The notes: generated by a model not told the origin, from the sequence alone. 64,000 nucleotides of DNA from Streptomyces sp. WMMC940 (GCF_027460265.1 NZ_JAPZBC010000001.1:3065501-3129500), one strand, 5' to 3'; shown: positions 43,704-53,785, counted from the first letter of the stretch. A program made the numbers and translations.

Positions 43704-43801
43704 GGCGGGTTCTCCCGAAGACTCGAATTCGCGTGCCGTGCGGCACAGGTCATGTGCAGTCTATGGGGCGTACCGACCGGCGACCGAAGGGCTCCCCCGC
43801 G

Positions 43802-44314
43802 ATGACCGCAGCGTCTCTCCCCGTCGTACAACTCCGTGTGCCCACCGAGGAGGACGCGTTCGCCTGGCACCGCGTCTTCGACGACCCCGAGGTGATGGAG
43901 TTCCACGGGGGCAGGTCCGCCGAGGTGTCCGTGTACGAGGAGCTCACCGCGCGGCAGCGGCGGCACGACGCGGAACGGGGCTTCTGCCTGTGGACGCTGT
44001 TCGACGAGGCGGGCGAGGTCTTCGGCTTCACGGGCGCGCAACCCTGGCCGCACGAGTCGTTCGGCCCGGTCGGCGAGATCGAGATCGGATGGCGCCTCGC
44101 GCGGCCGTACTGGGGCCGCGGCTACGCGACCGCCGCCGCCCGGACGACCCTGGACCGGCTGCGCGCGGCCGGCGTTCCCTCCGTGGTCGCGATGGTCGAC
44201 TCCCGCAACCAGCGGTCGATCGCCGTGACCCGGCGCCTGGGCATGGAGCTCTCCGAGACGTACGCCGTCCCGGACTCCGAACGCAAGGGGCTCTGCTTCC
44301 GGCTCACCCTGTAG
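43802..44314 (+). CDS. GNAT N-acetyltransferase (RimJ/RimL type)
   Basis: 170 residues. VQLRVPTEEDAFAWHRVFDD is the RimJ/RimL N terminus, EIEIGWRLARPYWGRGYATA contains the acetyl-CoA-binding Q/RxxGxG/A-type loop, and MVDSRNQRSIAVTRRLGMEL is the conserved asparagine region. The acceptor, a protein N terminus or small amine, is unknown. It overlaps the convergent zinc-ribbon gene by 11 bp. Confidence 0.85.
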   Translation: MTAASLPVVQLRVPTEEDAFAWHRVFDDPEVMEFHGGRSAEVSVYEELTARQRRHDAERGFCLWTLFDEAGEVFGFTGAQPWPHESFGPVGEIEIGWRLARPYWGRGYATAAARTTLDRLRAAGVPSVVAMVDSRNQRSIAVTRRLGMELSETYAVPDSERKGLCFRLTL

Positions 44315-45212
44315 CGAACGCCGGGTCCGCGGTCCAGGTCGACAGGGCCGTCTCGAAGACGTGCGCGGTGTCCGCCCAGTACAGGTCGCGTTCCGTGAAG
44401 TAGATCGCGTACTCGGTGCCGTCCTCGGCGATGTACGACTGGTCGACGCCGTGGATCGTCTCGCCCGACTCGGCGTGCGTGTAGGTGTACTCCCAGACCG
44501 CCCCGGGGCGTCCGTGGAAGGTGTTCGTCTCCAGCCGCAGCCGCCGGTAGTCGGCGTTCTTCGAACGGGACCTGGCCTCGATTGCGGTGAGGTTCTCCAG
44601 GGAGGTGTAGGGGGCGGACCGGACCACGCCGACGAGGATGTGGGACATCCCCGTGGAACCGGCGTAGGTGATCTGCCCGTTCACCTCCTTTTGGCGGTAC
44701 CAGACGGACGGGATCGCGAAGGAGAAGCCGGCCGGGTCGTTCACGCGCTTGAAGCCCTCGGGCACACCGGCGTCGCCGCCGCCCGGCGCGCCGGTGCGGG
44801 CCGGTCCCCCGGTCCGGGCCGGTGCGGCGGCGGGCGGAGACGTCCGGGCGGGCTCGGGGCCGGCGAGCGGTGCGTCCGTGGGGGTCGTGGCGGCCGGTGA
44901 GGGTCGCGCCGGGACGGCCGCCGCGGGCCGGTCCCCCGGTCCGGGCCCGGAACCCCCGTCCCCGAGCAGCAGCACGCCCGCGGTGCTGCCCGCGTCGAGC
45001 ACGAGTGCCGCCGTCAGGGTCCCGCCCCACACGAGCGCGCGGCTGCGCCCCGGACCCGCGGCGGGCGGCACGGCCGGGGGCGGAGCCCCGGGGCCCACCC
45101 AGGTGGGGCTGTACGAGGCCGCCGCGGGCTGCGGGCGCTCCCGTCCGCACGTCATGCAGAAGCGCGCCTCGGCCGGGGAGGTGTTCCCGCAGTAAGGGCA
45201 GTTCGACGCCAA
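44304..45212 (-). CDS. Zinc-ribbon membrane protein with extracytoplasmic domain
   Basis: 302 residues. The N-terminal zinc ribbon is NCPYCGNTSPAEARFCMTCG (two CxxC pairs). A Pro-rich spacer, one membrane helix (about residues 58-84), a Pro/Ala/Thr-rich linker (about 90-150), and a C-terminal domain (FKRVNDPAGFSFAIPSVWYR onward) that would lie outside the membrane follow. The TTG start is supported by GGAGCT upstream and by the ribbon beginning immediately. The architecture resembles Streptomyces PASTA-less sensor-like hypotheticals; function unknown. Confidence 0.75.
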   Translation of the reverse strand: MASNCPYCGNTSPAEARFCMTCGRERPQPAAASYSPTWVGPGAPPPAVPPAAGPGRSRALVWGGTLTAALVLDAGSTAGVLLLGDGGSGPGPGDRPAAAVPARPSPAATTPTDAPLAGPEPARTSPPAAAPARTGGPARTGAPGGGDAGVPEGFKRVNDPAGFSFAIPSVWYRQKEVNGQITYAGSTGMSHILVGVVRSAPYTSLENLTAIEARSRSKNADYRRLRLETNTFHGRPGAVWEYTYTHAESGETIHGVDQSYIAEDGTEYAIYFTERDLYWADTAHVFETALSTWTADPAFATG

Positions 45213-45357
45213 GGGGAGCTCCAGGGGGAGATCGGATACGGCCGGTGTGAACGACCCGTCTAGCCCGCCGTCCGGTTCCCGTCAACGCGCTTTCCCCACA
45301 CAGCGGTTGCCCCTCGCGGGCGGGACCGGCGACCGCTCGCGCCGCGCTCCCGTACGG

Positions 45358-46269
45358 TCAGAACACCGACAGCCCGGTCAGCGTCGTGAATCGGTCCAGC
45401 GCCGCCACGCCGGCCACCGAATTCCCCTGCCCGTCCAGCCCCGGGCTCCACACGCACAGCGTGCACCGCCCCGGCACGACCGCCACGATCCCGCCGCCGA
45501 CCCCGCTCTTGCCGGGCAGCCCGACCCGGTAGGCGAACTCGCCCGCGGCGTCGTAGGTACCGCAGGTGAGCATCACCGCGTTGATCTGCTTCGCCTCGCT
45601 GCGGGTCAGCAGCCGGCTGCCGTCGGCCCGCAGTCCGTGACGGGCCAGGAAACGGGCCGCACGGGCGAGATCGGCGCAGTTCATCTCGATCGAGCACTGC
45701 CAGAAGTAGTGGTCGAGCAGCGCCGGAACGGAATTGGCGATGTTGCCGTACGAGGCCATGAAGTGGGCCAGCGCGGCATTGCGGTCACCGTGCGCGGACT
45801 CGGACCCGGCGACCTCCGGGTCGAAGGCCAGGTCGGGGTTGCCGCTCTCCTGTCGCAGGAACTCCAGCACCTCGCTGCTCGCGTCGCCGGTCAGGGTCAG
45901 CAGCCGGTCGGTGACGACGAGGGCCCCGGCGTTGATGAACGGATTGCGTGGAATGCCGTTCTCGTACTCAAGCTGCACCAGGGAGTTGAACGGATTGCCG
46001 GAGGGCTCCCGGCCCACGTGCTCCCAGAGGCTGTCGCCGCCCAGGGAGAGCGCGAGGGCCAGGGCGAAGACCTTGGTGACCGACTGGGTGGAGAAGGGCC
46101 GCTCCCAGTCGCCGACGCCGTGGACCTTTCCGTCGAGGTCGGCGATGGCCATGCCGAAGTGCCCCGGGTCGACGGCGGCCAGGGCCGGGATGTACTCGGC
46201 CGGGGTGCCGCCGCCGACCAGCGGGGCGACGTCCTGCTCGATCCGCTCGAGGATCGCCTGGTAGTCCAT
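45358..46269 (-). CDS. glsA: Glutaminase A
   Basis: Hydrolyses L-glutamine to glutamate and ammonia; beta-lactamase-like serine fold, 303 residues, the family's usual length. Catalytic SxxK is Ser63-Lys66 in FSTQSVTK, with NPFINAGALV, and the GKSGVGGGIVAVVPG loop (KSG triad element). ATG start, 18 bp after the menG stop, so it is likely cotranscribed with menG although the functions are unrelated. Confidence 0.95.
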   Translation of the reverse strand: MDYQAILERIEQDVAPLVGGGTPAEYIPALAAVDPGHFGMAIADLDGKVHGVGDWERPFSTQSVTKVFALALALSLGGDSLWEHVGREPSGNPFNSLVQLEYENGIPRNPFINAGALVVTDRLLTLTGDASSEVLEFLRQESGNPDLAFDPEVAGSESAHGDRNAALAHFMASYGNIANSVPALLDHYFWQCSIEMNCADLARAARFLARHGLRADGSRLLTRSEAKQINAVMLTCGTYDAAGEFAYRVGLPGKSGVGGGIVAVVPGRCTLCVWSPGLDGQGNSVAGVAALDRFTTLTGLSVF

Positions 46270-46287
46270 GGTGCGGTCCCCGGAGAC

Positions 46288-46983
46288 TTACTGGGACTTG
46301 GTGCCGCGGTGCAGCGCGACGATCCCGCCGCTCAGATTGCGCCAGGCCACCTTCGACCAGCCGGCCTTCTGGAGCATCCCGGCGAGGTCCGCCTGCTCGG
46401 GCCAGGACCGGATCGACTCGGCGAGGTAGACGTACGCGTCGGGGTTGGACGAGACCGCGCGGGCGACCGGCGGCAGAGCCCGCATCAGGTACTCCTCGTA
46501 CGCGGTCCGGAACGGCGCCCACGTCGGGTGCGAGAACTCGCAGATGACCACGCGGCCGCCCGGCTTCGTCACGCGGTACAGCTCCCGCAGGGCCCGGTCG
46601 GTGTCCTGGACGTTCCGAAGCCCGAAGCTGATCGTCACGGCGTCGAAGGAGTCGTCCCGGAAGGGGAGCGCCGTCGCGTCGCCGGCGGTCAGCGGCAGCC
46701 ACGGGTGCCGCCTCTTGCCCTCGCGCAGCATGCCGAGCGAGAAGTCGCAGGGCACGACGTACGCGCCGGTGCGGGTGAAGGGCAGCGAGGACGTGCCGGT
46801 CCCGGCCGCCAGGTCGAGGACGCGCTCGGCGGGCCGTGCCCCGACCGCCCGGGCGACCTCCCGGCGCCAGCGCCGGTCCTGGCCGAGCGAGAGCACGTCG
46901 TTGGTGAGGTCGTAGTTCGCCGCGACATCGTCGAACATCGACGCGACTTCGTGCGGCTGCTTGTCCAGGGAAGCGCGGGTCAC
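46288..46983 (-). CDS. menG: Demethylmenaquinone methyltransferase
   Basis: SAM-dependent last step of menaquinone synthesis (UbiE family), 231 residues. It shows [36 protein letters not shown] (SAM motif I), [20 protein letters not shown] and [18 protein letters not shown]. Because the organism uses the futalosine route and no ubiquinone, MenG is the appropriate role. GTG start. Confidence 0.94.
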   Translation of the reverse strand: MTRASLDKQPHEVASMFDDVAANYDLTNDVLSLGQDRRWRREVARAVGARPAERVLDLAAGTGTSSLPFTRTGAYVVPCDFSLGMLREGKRRHPWLPLTAGDATALPFRDDSFDAVTISFGLRNVQDTDRALRELYRVTKPGGRVVICEFSHPTWAPFRTAYEEYLMRALPPVARAVSSNPDAYVYLAESIRSWPEQADLAGMLQKAGWSKVAWRNLSGGIVALHRGTKSQ

Positions 46984-47343
46984 TGGCTTTCGGCCTCGCA
47001 GTGTCGGGTGCGGACGGTACGCCGGCCATTGTCTCAGGCACACCGCGGCGGGCCCGGCGGGGGCGTGCCGGTGGGTTCCGGAACCGGCCCGGCGCCGAGC
47101 AGGGCGAGGTCCGCCCGTCGAGGAGCGTCGTCCGGCGCACGGGGTCTCCCCAGGCCCTCCGGGCCGGGGGAAGGTTCGCAAGGCGCCGGATCGACCTCGC
47201 AGTGGGCCCGCTCGGTCGATTCGGCGACGCGCCGGGTAGCCGTGCCGGGCGTCGCGACGGGGGCACGTCGCCTGTGCGGCCCTGGGCGTGTGCCGAAAAC
47301 AGCGCCGTCCGCCCCCGCCCAGACGGGACTGTCGAAGCACGCC
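46984..47343. other. 360-bp intergenic region with repeat copy 2
   Basis: Lies between menG and the amidohydrolase-like gene, both on the minus strand. No convincing ORF is visible. Its right end carries the element at 47302-47345 similar to 23276-23320. It presumably contains the menG-glsA promoter near 47000-47100, but no clear promoter hexamers were recognised. Confidence 0.5.
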
Positions 47344-47345
47344 CT
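47302..47345 (-). repeat. Intergenic repeat, copy 2
   Basis: Resembles 23276-23320 (shared GTCCGCCCCCG, GACGG, TGTCGAA/TCTCGAA and ACGCCCT blocks). It touches the stop codon of the amidohydrolase-like gene, as copy 1 touches the fahA stop. Confidence 0.5.
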
Positions 47346-47997
47346 AGCGCCGCCGGTGCACCAACCGGCCGCGGAGGACGGTGGCGACGCAGGTGCGGGC
47401 GCCGTGCTCGCGCAGCACGCGGTACGGGTCGCCGATCACCGGCACGTCGAAGACGGCGAAGTCCGCGTCGGCGCCCTCGGGACCCAGCGGCACCAGGAAC
47501 GCCTCAGCCACGGGGCGGTCCGCGAACGGATCCAGGGACGGCGGTCCTTCCGGCTCCGTGAAGCGCTCCTCGCAGCTGAGCCCGACCCGGGTCACCGCGT
47601 CGAGGACCGCGCCGCGCCGGAGGTCCCCGGCCACCGCCACCGTTCCGCGCGCCAGCATCCGCTGCGCACCGCGCCGCGCACTGGCTCCCCACCGGGCGTC
47701 CGTCATCTCCAGCGCGGCGAGCGCGGCGCCGGTGAGCGGCTCGGTGCCCAGCTCGCCGGCCTCACGAGGGTCGGGGTGGTAGGCCCGTTCCAGCAGCTCA
47801 GGCCCGTACGGATTGCACAGGCCCGGCGTCAGCACCCCGGGCCAGCGCCGCACGCGGGCGCCCGGATGGGCGGCGGCCACCTCGGCGTAGGGGCCCACGG
47901 CGGCGATCGCGCTCCCCCGGACGGCGACCGCGCCGCCCGGCACGGGAGCTCCCGGACCGCCGGGCAGCAGCAGGTCCGCCGCGTGAATCGTCAGCAC
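47344..47997 (-). CDS. Degenerate amidohydrolase (imidazolonepropionase-like) next to mqnC
   Basis: 217 residues. The N-terminal strand IHAADLLLPGG and AVAVRGSAIAAVGPY, and the C-terminal DADFAVFDV with VATVLRGRLV, are the composite beta-sandwich of the amidohydrolase superfamily. At the place where active members have TPGxxxxHxH, this protein reads TPGLCNPYGPELL, so both metal histidines are missing, and the protein is about half the usual 400 residues. GTG start, 7 bp after the mqnC stop, so it is cotranscribed with mqnC. It is likely non-catalytic or a different enzyme; its link with menaquinone synthesis is positional only. Confidence 0.75.
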   Translation of the reverse strand: MLTIHAADLLLPGGPGAPVPGGAVAVRGSAIAAVGPYAEVAAAHPGARVRRWPGVLTPGLCNPYGPELLERAYHPDPREAGELGTEPLTGAALAALEMTDARWGASARRGAQRMLARGTVAVAGDLRRGAVLDAVTRVGLSCEERFTEPEGPPSLDPFADRPVAEAFLVPLGPEGADADFAVFDVPVIGDPYRVLREHGARTCVATVLRGRLVHRRR

Positions 47998-48004
47998 GGC
48001 GCAC

Positions 48005-49204
48005 TCAGTTGGCGTTCAGCAGCTTCAGTTCCGGGTGCGCCGTGCCGCCCTCGATCGCCGTCGACGAGATGTGCGACACGACGCGGTCGTCGGCCGGGTC
48101 GTTCGCCGGGTCGTCGTGCACCACGATGTGCTCGTACGTCGTCGTGCGCTGGGCCGGGACGCGGTCGGCGCGGCGGATCAGGTCGATGATCTCCTGCCGG
48201 TTGGAGCGGTGCCTGGCGCCCGCCGAGGAGACCACGTTCTCCTCCAGCATGATCGAGCCCAGGTCGTCCGCGCCGTAGTGCAGCGACAGCTGGCCGATCT
48301 CCTTGCCCGTGGTCAGCCAGGAGCCCTGGATGTGGGCGACGTTGTCGAAGAAGAGCCGGGCGATCGCGATCATCCGAAGGTACTCGAAGATCGTCGCCTG
48401 GGTCCGGCCCTTGAGGTGGTTGTTCTCCGGCTGGTACGTGTACGGGATGAAGGCCCGGAAGCCGCCCGTCCGGTCCTGTACGTCGCGGATCATCCGCAGG
48501 TGCTCGATACGCTCGGCGTTGGTCTCGCCGGTGCCCATCAGCATCGTGGACGTCGACTCCACACCGAGCCCGTGCGCCGCCTCCATGATCTCCAGCCAGC
48601 GCTCGCCGGACTCCTTCAGCGGGGCGATCGCCTTGCGCGGCCGCTCCGGCAGCAGTTCGGCGCCGGCACCCGCGAAGGAGTCGAGACCGGCCGCACTGAT
48701 GCGGCGGACGGCCTCCTCCACGGACACACCCGAGATCCTGGCCATGTGCTCCACCTCGGACGCGCCGAGGGAGTGGATGACCAGCTGCGGGAACTCCTTC
48801 TTGATCGCGGCGAAGTGCTTCTCGTAGTACTCGACGCCGTAGTCCGGGTGGTGACCGCCCTGGAACATGATCTGCGTACCCCCGAGCTCCACCGTCTCGG
48901 CGCAGCGCCGCAGGATGTCGTCGAGATCGCGGGTCCAGCCCTTGGCGGTGTCCTTGGGCGGGGCGTAGAAGGCGCAGAACTTGCAAGCCGTGACGCAGAC
49001 GTTGGTGTAATTGATGTTGCGCTCGATGATGTACGTCGCGATGTGCTCGGTACCGGCGTAGCGGCGGCGGCGCACGGCGTCCGCGGCGGCGCCCAGCGCG
49101 TGCAGCGGAGCGGAGCGGTAGAGGGTGAGCGCCTCTTCGGGGGTGATCCGCCCGCCCTCGGCGGCACGGTCCAGGACGGACTGGAGGTCGGCCTTCTGGG
49201 TCAC
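48005..49204 (-). CDS. mqnC: Cyclic dehypoxanthinyl futalosine synthase
   Basis: Radical-SAM enzyme of the futalosine menaquinone pathway, converting dehypoxanthine futalosine to its cyclic form; 399 residues. The [4Fe-4S] cysteines are Cys70/74/77 in NVCVTACKFCAFY. Other family segments are GGTQIMFQGGHHPDYG, EVEHMARISGVSVEEA, STSTMLMGTGETNAERI and FIPYTYQPENN. The GTG start is 149 bp from the kinase gene on the same strand. Confidence 0.96.
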   Translation of the reverse strand: MTQKADLQSVLDRAAEGGRITPEEALTLYRSAPLHALGAAADAVRRRRYAGTEHIATYIIERNINYTNVCVTACKFCAFYAPPKDTAKGWTRDLDDILRRCAETVELGGTQIMFQGGHHPDYGVEYYEKHFAAIKKEFPQLVIHSLGASEVEHMARISGVSVEEAVRRISAAGLDSFAGAGAELLPERPRKAIAPLKESGERWLEIMEAAHGLGVESTSTMLMGTGETNAERIEHLRMIRDVQDRTGGFRAFIPYTYQPENNHLKGRTQATIFEYLRMIAIARLFFDNVAHIQGSWLTTGKEIGQLSLHYGADDLGSIMLEENVVSSAGARHRSNRQEIIDLIRRADRVPAQRTTTYEHIVVHDDPANDPADDRVVSHISSTAIEGGTAHPELKLLNAN

Positions 49205-49353
49205 CGGGGTGTCACCTTTCGGTGGTGGAACAGGGCGTTACCGGACCGTGCCAGCCTACGACAGGCCCTCTGCCCTGCCCTCGGCGGCACCTCGGCGGCA
49301 CGCCCGGTCCGGCCTCCGCCGGGACTTGGCGCATGCCGGTGGGCGGCCCGCCC

Positions 49354-50988
49354 TCATCCGCCGCTGCGGGTGAGGTCGCCGACCGGATTGCCCGCGCGGG
49401 CGTCGGCCGAGACGTAACGCAGCGTCCCACCGCTCAGTTCGAGACGCAGGCCCTGGGTGCTCTCGCTGCACATGCCCTTGCTGCGCGGCCCGCGCCGGGC
49501 GTCGACGACCAGGGTGCGGGCATCGGCGCGGGTGGCGGTCAGCAGGTCCTCGCAGATGAAGTTGCCCAGGATGTCGGTCTGTTCGGCCGTGCCGATCCGC
49601 TCCCCGGTGCGCCCGCCGGGCTCGATGGTGACCTTCATCGTGCCCGCGGGCAGTCCGGCCGCCGTAATGCTGCCCTCCCAGGTGCCCGCGAAGGTCTTCG
49701 GCACCTCGGCCGGGCCCGTCCCGCCGGCGGAGGGAGCGCCGGTCTCCGAGGACGCGGGCGGCCGGGCCGCGGTGTCGTCGCGGCCGCCGCCACCACCGGG
49801 GAAGAGGTCCAGCAGGACCCCGGCGCCCACGGTCACCGCGGCGAGCGCCCCGGCCACGGCGAGGGCCACGGTGCAGCCGGCCTTGCGGGAGCCTCCCTCG
49901 CCCTCGCGGCGGGTCGTGACCGAGAGGGACAGACGCCCGCCGGCCTTCGCGTCCGCGGGCACCCGCTGCGGGGGAGGCGTCGGCCGGGGAGGCGGCGAGG
50001 CGGGCGCGGGGTCGATCGGCGGACCGAACACGCCCAGGGCCTGGCCGGTGAACGGCACCGGCCCCGAGGCCACCGGGTCCTCGGCGGACGCCGGCTCCAG
50101 GTCGAGCAGCAGGACCGCGGTCCTGCTGACCTGCTCCACCAGCGGCCCGGGCAGCCAGCCCGCCGCCACGAGCGCCCCGGCGCCGGCCGGGGCGAGCCGG
50201 CGGGCCAGCGCGGTGGGTTCCGGACGGGCGACCGGGTCCTTGGCGAGGCAGCCCGCGACGAGCTCCCGCAGTTCACCCGTGAGCGAGCCCAGTTCGGGCT
50301 CCTCGTGGACCACCTTGTAGAGCAGTGCGGCCGAGGAACCGCCGGGGAACGGTGCGGCACCCGTCGCCGCGTAGGCGAGGACCGCGCCGAGCGAGAAGAC
50401 GTCCGCCGCGCCGGTCACCTCTCCCCCGCCGGTGATCTGCTCGGGCGCCATGTAGCCGGGGGAGCCGACGGAGACGCCGGTCGTGGTGAGGGACGCCGTG
50501 CCGTCGGTGGCCCGGGCGATGCCGAAGTCGATGAGTCGGGGACCGTCCAGGGTAAGCAGCACGTTGGACGGCTTCACGTCGCGGTGGACGAGCCCGGCCG
50601 CGTGGACGGCGGCCAGCGCCTCCGCCAGCCCGGCGCCCAGGGTCCGGACCGTCTGCTCGGGCAGCGGCCCGTGCCCGGCCACCGCCGCGCCGAGTGCGGG
50701 TCCGGCGACGAAGCCGGTGGCCACCCAGGGCACGGGCGCGTCGGGGTCGGCGTCGAGGACGGGAGCCGTCCAGGCCCCTCCCACCCGTCTTGCCGCCTCC
50801 ACCTCGCGCCGGAACCGTGCCCGGAACTGCTCGTCGAGCGCGAAGTGGGGATGGACGACCTTCACCGCGACCGTACGGCCGCCCTCACTGCGGGCGAGAT
50901 AGACCCGGCCCATTCCGCCCGCGCCGAGCCTGCCCAGCAGCCGGTAGGCGCCGATGGTCCGCGGTTCGCCGGCTTCCAACGGCTGCAT
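49354..50988 (-). CDS. Transmembrane serine/threonine protein kinase (PknB-like)
   Basis: 544 residues. Hanks-type kinase domain (about 10-265): LGRLGAGGMGRVYLA (P loop), AVKVVH (ATP lysine), HRDVKPSNVLL (catalytic loop), DFGIARA (Mg Asp) and SPGYMAPEQ (P+1 loop). A Pro-rich juxtamembrane linker and one membrane helix (AGCTVALAVAGALAAVTVGA, about residue 400) precede an extracytoplasmic domain (FAGTWEGSITAAGLPAGTMK to the end) of about 110 residues. That domain is not a PASTA repeat; it may sense a ligand. GGGAGG close to the ATG at 50988 fixes the start. Confidence 0.93.
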   Translation of the reverse strand: MQPLEAGEPRTIGAYRLLGRLGAGGMGRVYLARSEGGRTVAVKVVHPHFALDEQFRARFRREVEAARRVGGAWTAPVLDADPDAPVPWVATGFVAGPALGAAVAGHGPLPEQTVRTLGAGLAEALAAVHAAGLVHRDVKPSNVLLTLDGPRLIDFGIARATDGTASLTTTGVSVGSPGYMAPEQITGGGEVTGAADVFSLGAVLAYAATGAAPFPGGSSAALLYKVVHEEPELGSLTGELRELVAGCLAKDPVARPEPTALARRLAPAGAGALVAAGWLPGPLVEQVSRTAVLLLDLEPASAEDPVASGPVPFTGQALGVFGPPIDPAPASPPPRPTPPPQRVPADAKAGGRLSLSVTTRREGEGGSRKAGCTVALAVAGALAAVTVGAGVLLDLFPGGGGGRDDTAARPPASSETGAPSAGGTGPAEVPKTFAGTWEGSITAAGLPAGTMKVTIEPGGRTGERIGTAEQTDILGNFICEDLLTATRADARTLVVDARRGPRSKGMCSESTQGLRLELSGGTLRYVSADARAGNPVGDLTRSGG

Positions 50989-51194
50989 GCGCTTCCCTCC
51001 CCCTGTCGCGGCGGCCTGCGGGGCACGTCCGTTCCGTCCAGCAGCGTAGGCCCACGCGGGGTCCGGATCACCGGGATCGGGCCGGGTGCGGGACCAACCG
51101 ATCGGTCCGAGCCCGCATCTCCCTGGTCGTAAAGCACCCACCGCGCCTGCAACCCCCATGAAGCGCACCCATCACCGCACAAACGGAGTACGCC

Positions 51195-52214
51195 ATGAAA
51201 CGGCCGTCCAAGGCGCTCGTCGCCACCGTCGCCCTCTGCGCTGTCGCGCTCGCGTCGGGGTGCTCGACCGAGGGGGAGCCGGTCACCTTCGACGGGCCGT
51301 CCGCCGTCCCCGCCGGCAGGGACGGCGCGGCCGCCGCGGAGGCCGCCTCGAAGACCCTGATGCCGACCGGCCCGAAGGCCGAATTCACCACGCAGAACAC
51401 CGTCGACGACGGCACCAGGATCGGCGTCACCACACTGCACGGCAGAAAGTCCGGATTCACGGAAAAGGTCTGGGTGTGGGCGCCGCAGCAGTATTTCGAC
51501 CCGAAGTACGCGAACAGCGGCTTCCCCGTCCTGATCGCGCTCCCGGGCGGCAACGGCTACCCGAACAATTACTGGATGGGCACCGATCTGAAGCTGCAGA
51601 GCAGCATCAGTCGCTGGTCGAAGGAGGGAAGGAGCCTTCCGTTCATCGTGGTGATGCCGGTGCTCAATCCGGATGACAAGTACTACTACGACGGCAGTGA
51701 CATACCCGGGCAGCCGAAGATGGGCACCTGGATGACCGAGGACGTTCCCGATTTCGTCCGCGCCAATTTCCGTACGTTCACGTCCCGGGACGGCTGGGCG
51801 TTCATGGGGTCGTCCTCGGGGGCCTTCGTCGGACTGAAGTCGGTGCTGAAGCACCCCGACCGGTTCAAGGCGGTGATCGCCTCCGGACCCGACATCGTGC
51901 CGGACTCCCCGCTGTGGGCCGGGCACGAATCGGAGCGGGCGGCGAACGACCCCGAGAGGCTCGCCAGGGCGCTCGGCGCGAAGCCGGGCGGCAAGGACAC
52001 GGACGTCTACCTGGCGTTCCAGGCGGGGACCAGGGAGTCGGCGCTGCGGAAGGTGCGGGCCTTCGTCCGGGACCACACCAAGGGCCCCGTGAAGACCCGG
52101 TTGCAGGTCATCCAGGACGGCGGGCACAACGCCAGGACCTATGTGAAGGGCATGGGTGACGGGTCGATCGAGTGGATCAGCCGCCATATGCAGGGGCCCA
52201 TCCCCACACCCTGA
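51195..52214 (+). CDS. Esterase-type lipoprotein, alpha/beta hydrolase
   Basis: 339 residues. The signal peptide ends in a lipobox (LASGC, Cys23), indicating export and lipid anchoring. The hydrolase fold has FPVLIALPGGNGYPNNYWMG, nucleophile in FMGSSSGAFVGLKS, an acidic residue later, and His in DGGHNARTYVKG. It resembles the esterase D/mycolyltransferase (antigen 85-like) group. GGAG precedes the ATG. A short lower-GC stretch occurs at about 51360-51700. The upstream kinase is divergent. Confidence 0.85.
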   Translation: MKRPSKALVATVALCAVALASGCSTEGEPVTFDGPSAVPAGRDGAAAAEAASKTLMPTGPKAEFTTQNTVDDGTRIGVTTLHGRKSGFTEKVWVWAPQQYFDPKYANSGFPVLIALPGGNGYPNNYWMGTDLKLQSSISRWSKEGRSLPFIVVMPVLNPDDKYYYDGSDIPGQPKMGTWMTEDVPDFVRANFRTFTSRDGWAFMGSSSGAFVGLKSVLKHPDRFKAVIASGPDIVPDSPLWAGHESERAANDPERLARALGAKPGGKDTDVYLAFQAGTRESALRKVRAFVRDHTKGPVKTRLQVIQDGGHNARTYVKGMGDGSIEWISRHMQGPIPTP

Positions 52215-52271
52215 CCTGCCCCGCCACGGCCCGCACCGGACGGCCGCGAGGATGCGGGGACGCCGCCGACC

Positions 52272-52363
52272 GGCCTTCCCCGCCGGCGTCCCGGCCTCCG
52301 GCCTTCCCGGCCGGCGTCCTCGTTTCCGGCTTGCGGCTTCCGGCTTCCGGCTTCCGGCTTCCG
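52272..52363. repeat. Short direct and tandem repeats between convergent genes
   Basis: A 20-bp direct repeat (52272-52291 and 52300-52319, one mismatch) is followed by about five copies of the heptamer CGGCTTC in 52324-52363. It lies between the stops of the esterase and mqnA genes. Slippage-prone and probably non-coding. Confidence 0.75.
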
Positions 52364-52408
52364 GGACGGAGCCTCCCCGCGCCAGGGGTCCGGGCTCCGG
52401 CACGGAGC

Positions 52409-53320
<912 letters not shown>

Positions 53321-53488
53321 CTAGACCCGGGGACACACCTTCGAATGGCCGGGGCACCCCCACCCAGATCGTCAGCATGTCAAGGCGGCATCAAGCGTCC
53401 GGGTGACGTGATCTTTCCCTCTACCCATCTCAAGACCGTGCGTGCTAGGCTCAGCGCAAGTTGCAGTTTGGTTTCCCTTGCAGTGCAG

Positions 53489-53524
53489 AGCCTGCGGAGC
53501 ATGTGACCCGCAGGCTTTTGTAGT
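53489..53524 (+). promoter_or_regulatory. Attenuator-like hairpin in the cold-shock gene leader
   Basis: A perfect 9-bp stem (53489-53497 / 53508-53516) with a 10-base loop is followed by TTTTG and then a second T run (TAGTTTT). This is rare for Streptomyces terminators and lies 66 bp upstream of the csp ATG, inside its probable 5' leader. It could be a conditional terminator governing csp, or the terminator of an upstream short transcript. Confidence 0.6.
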
Positions 53525-53581
53525 TTTCAGACTTGTTTGCAGGTTCTGGAGCAGGGCAACCCTTTGGCCCAAGGAGGGCTT

Positions 53582-53785
53582 ATGGCTACCGGAACCGTGA
53601 AGTGGTTCAACGCTGAAAAGGGCTTCGGCTTCATCGCCCAGGACGGCGGCGGCCCGGATGTCTTCGTCCACTACTCCGCGATCAACGCGACCGGCTTCCG
53701 CTCCCTCGAGGAGAACCAGGTCGTGAACTTCGACGTCACCCAGGGTCCGAAGGGCCCGCAGGCGGAGAACGTCACCCCGGCCTAA
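53582..53785 (+). CDS. Cold-shock protein (CspA family)
   Basis: 67-residue single cold-shock domain, [20 protein letters not shown] with RNP1 (KGFGFI) and RNP2 (DVFVHYSAI). It binds single-stranded RNA or DNA as an RNA chaperone. AAGGAGG lies 6-12 bp before the ATG. The unusually AT-rich, structured leader (about 53430-53581) suggests post-transcriptional control, as in other csp genes. A hairpin terminator follows. Confidence 0.96.
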   Translation: MATGTVKWFNAEKGFGFIAQDGGGPDVFVHYSAINATGFRSLEENQVVNFDVTQGPKGPQAENVTPA

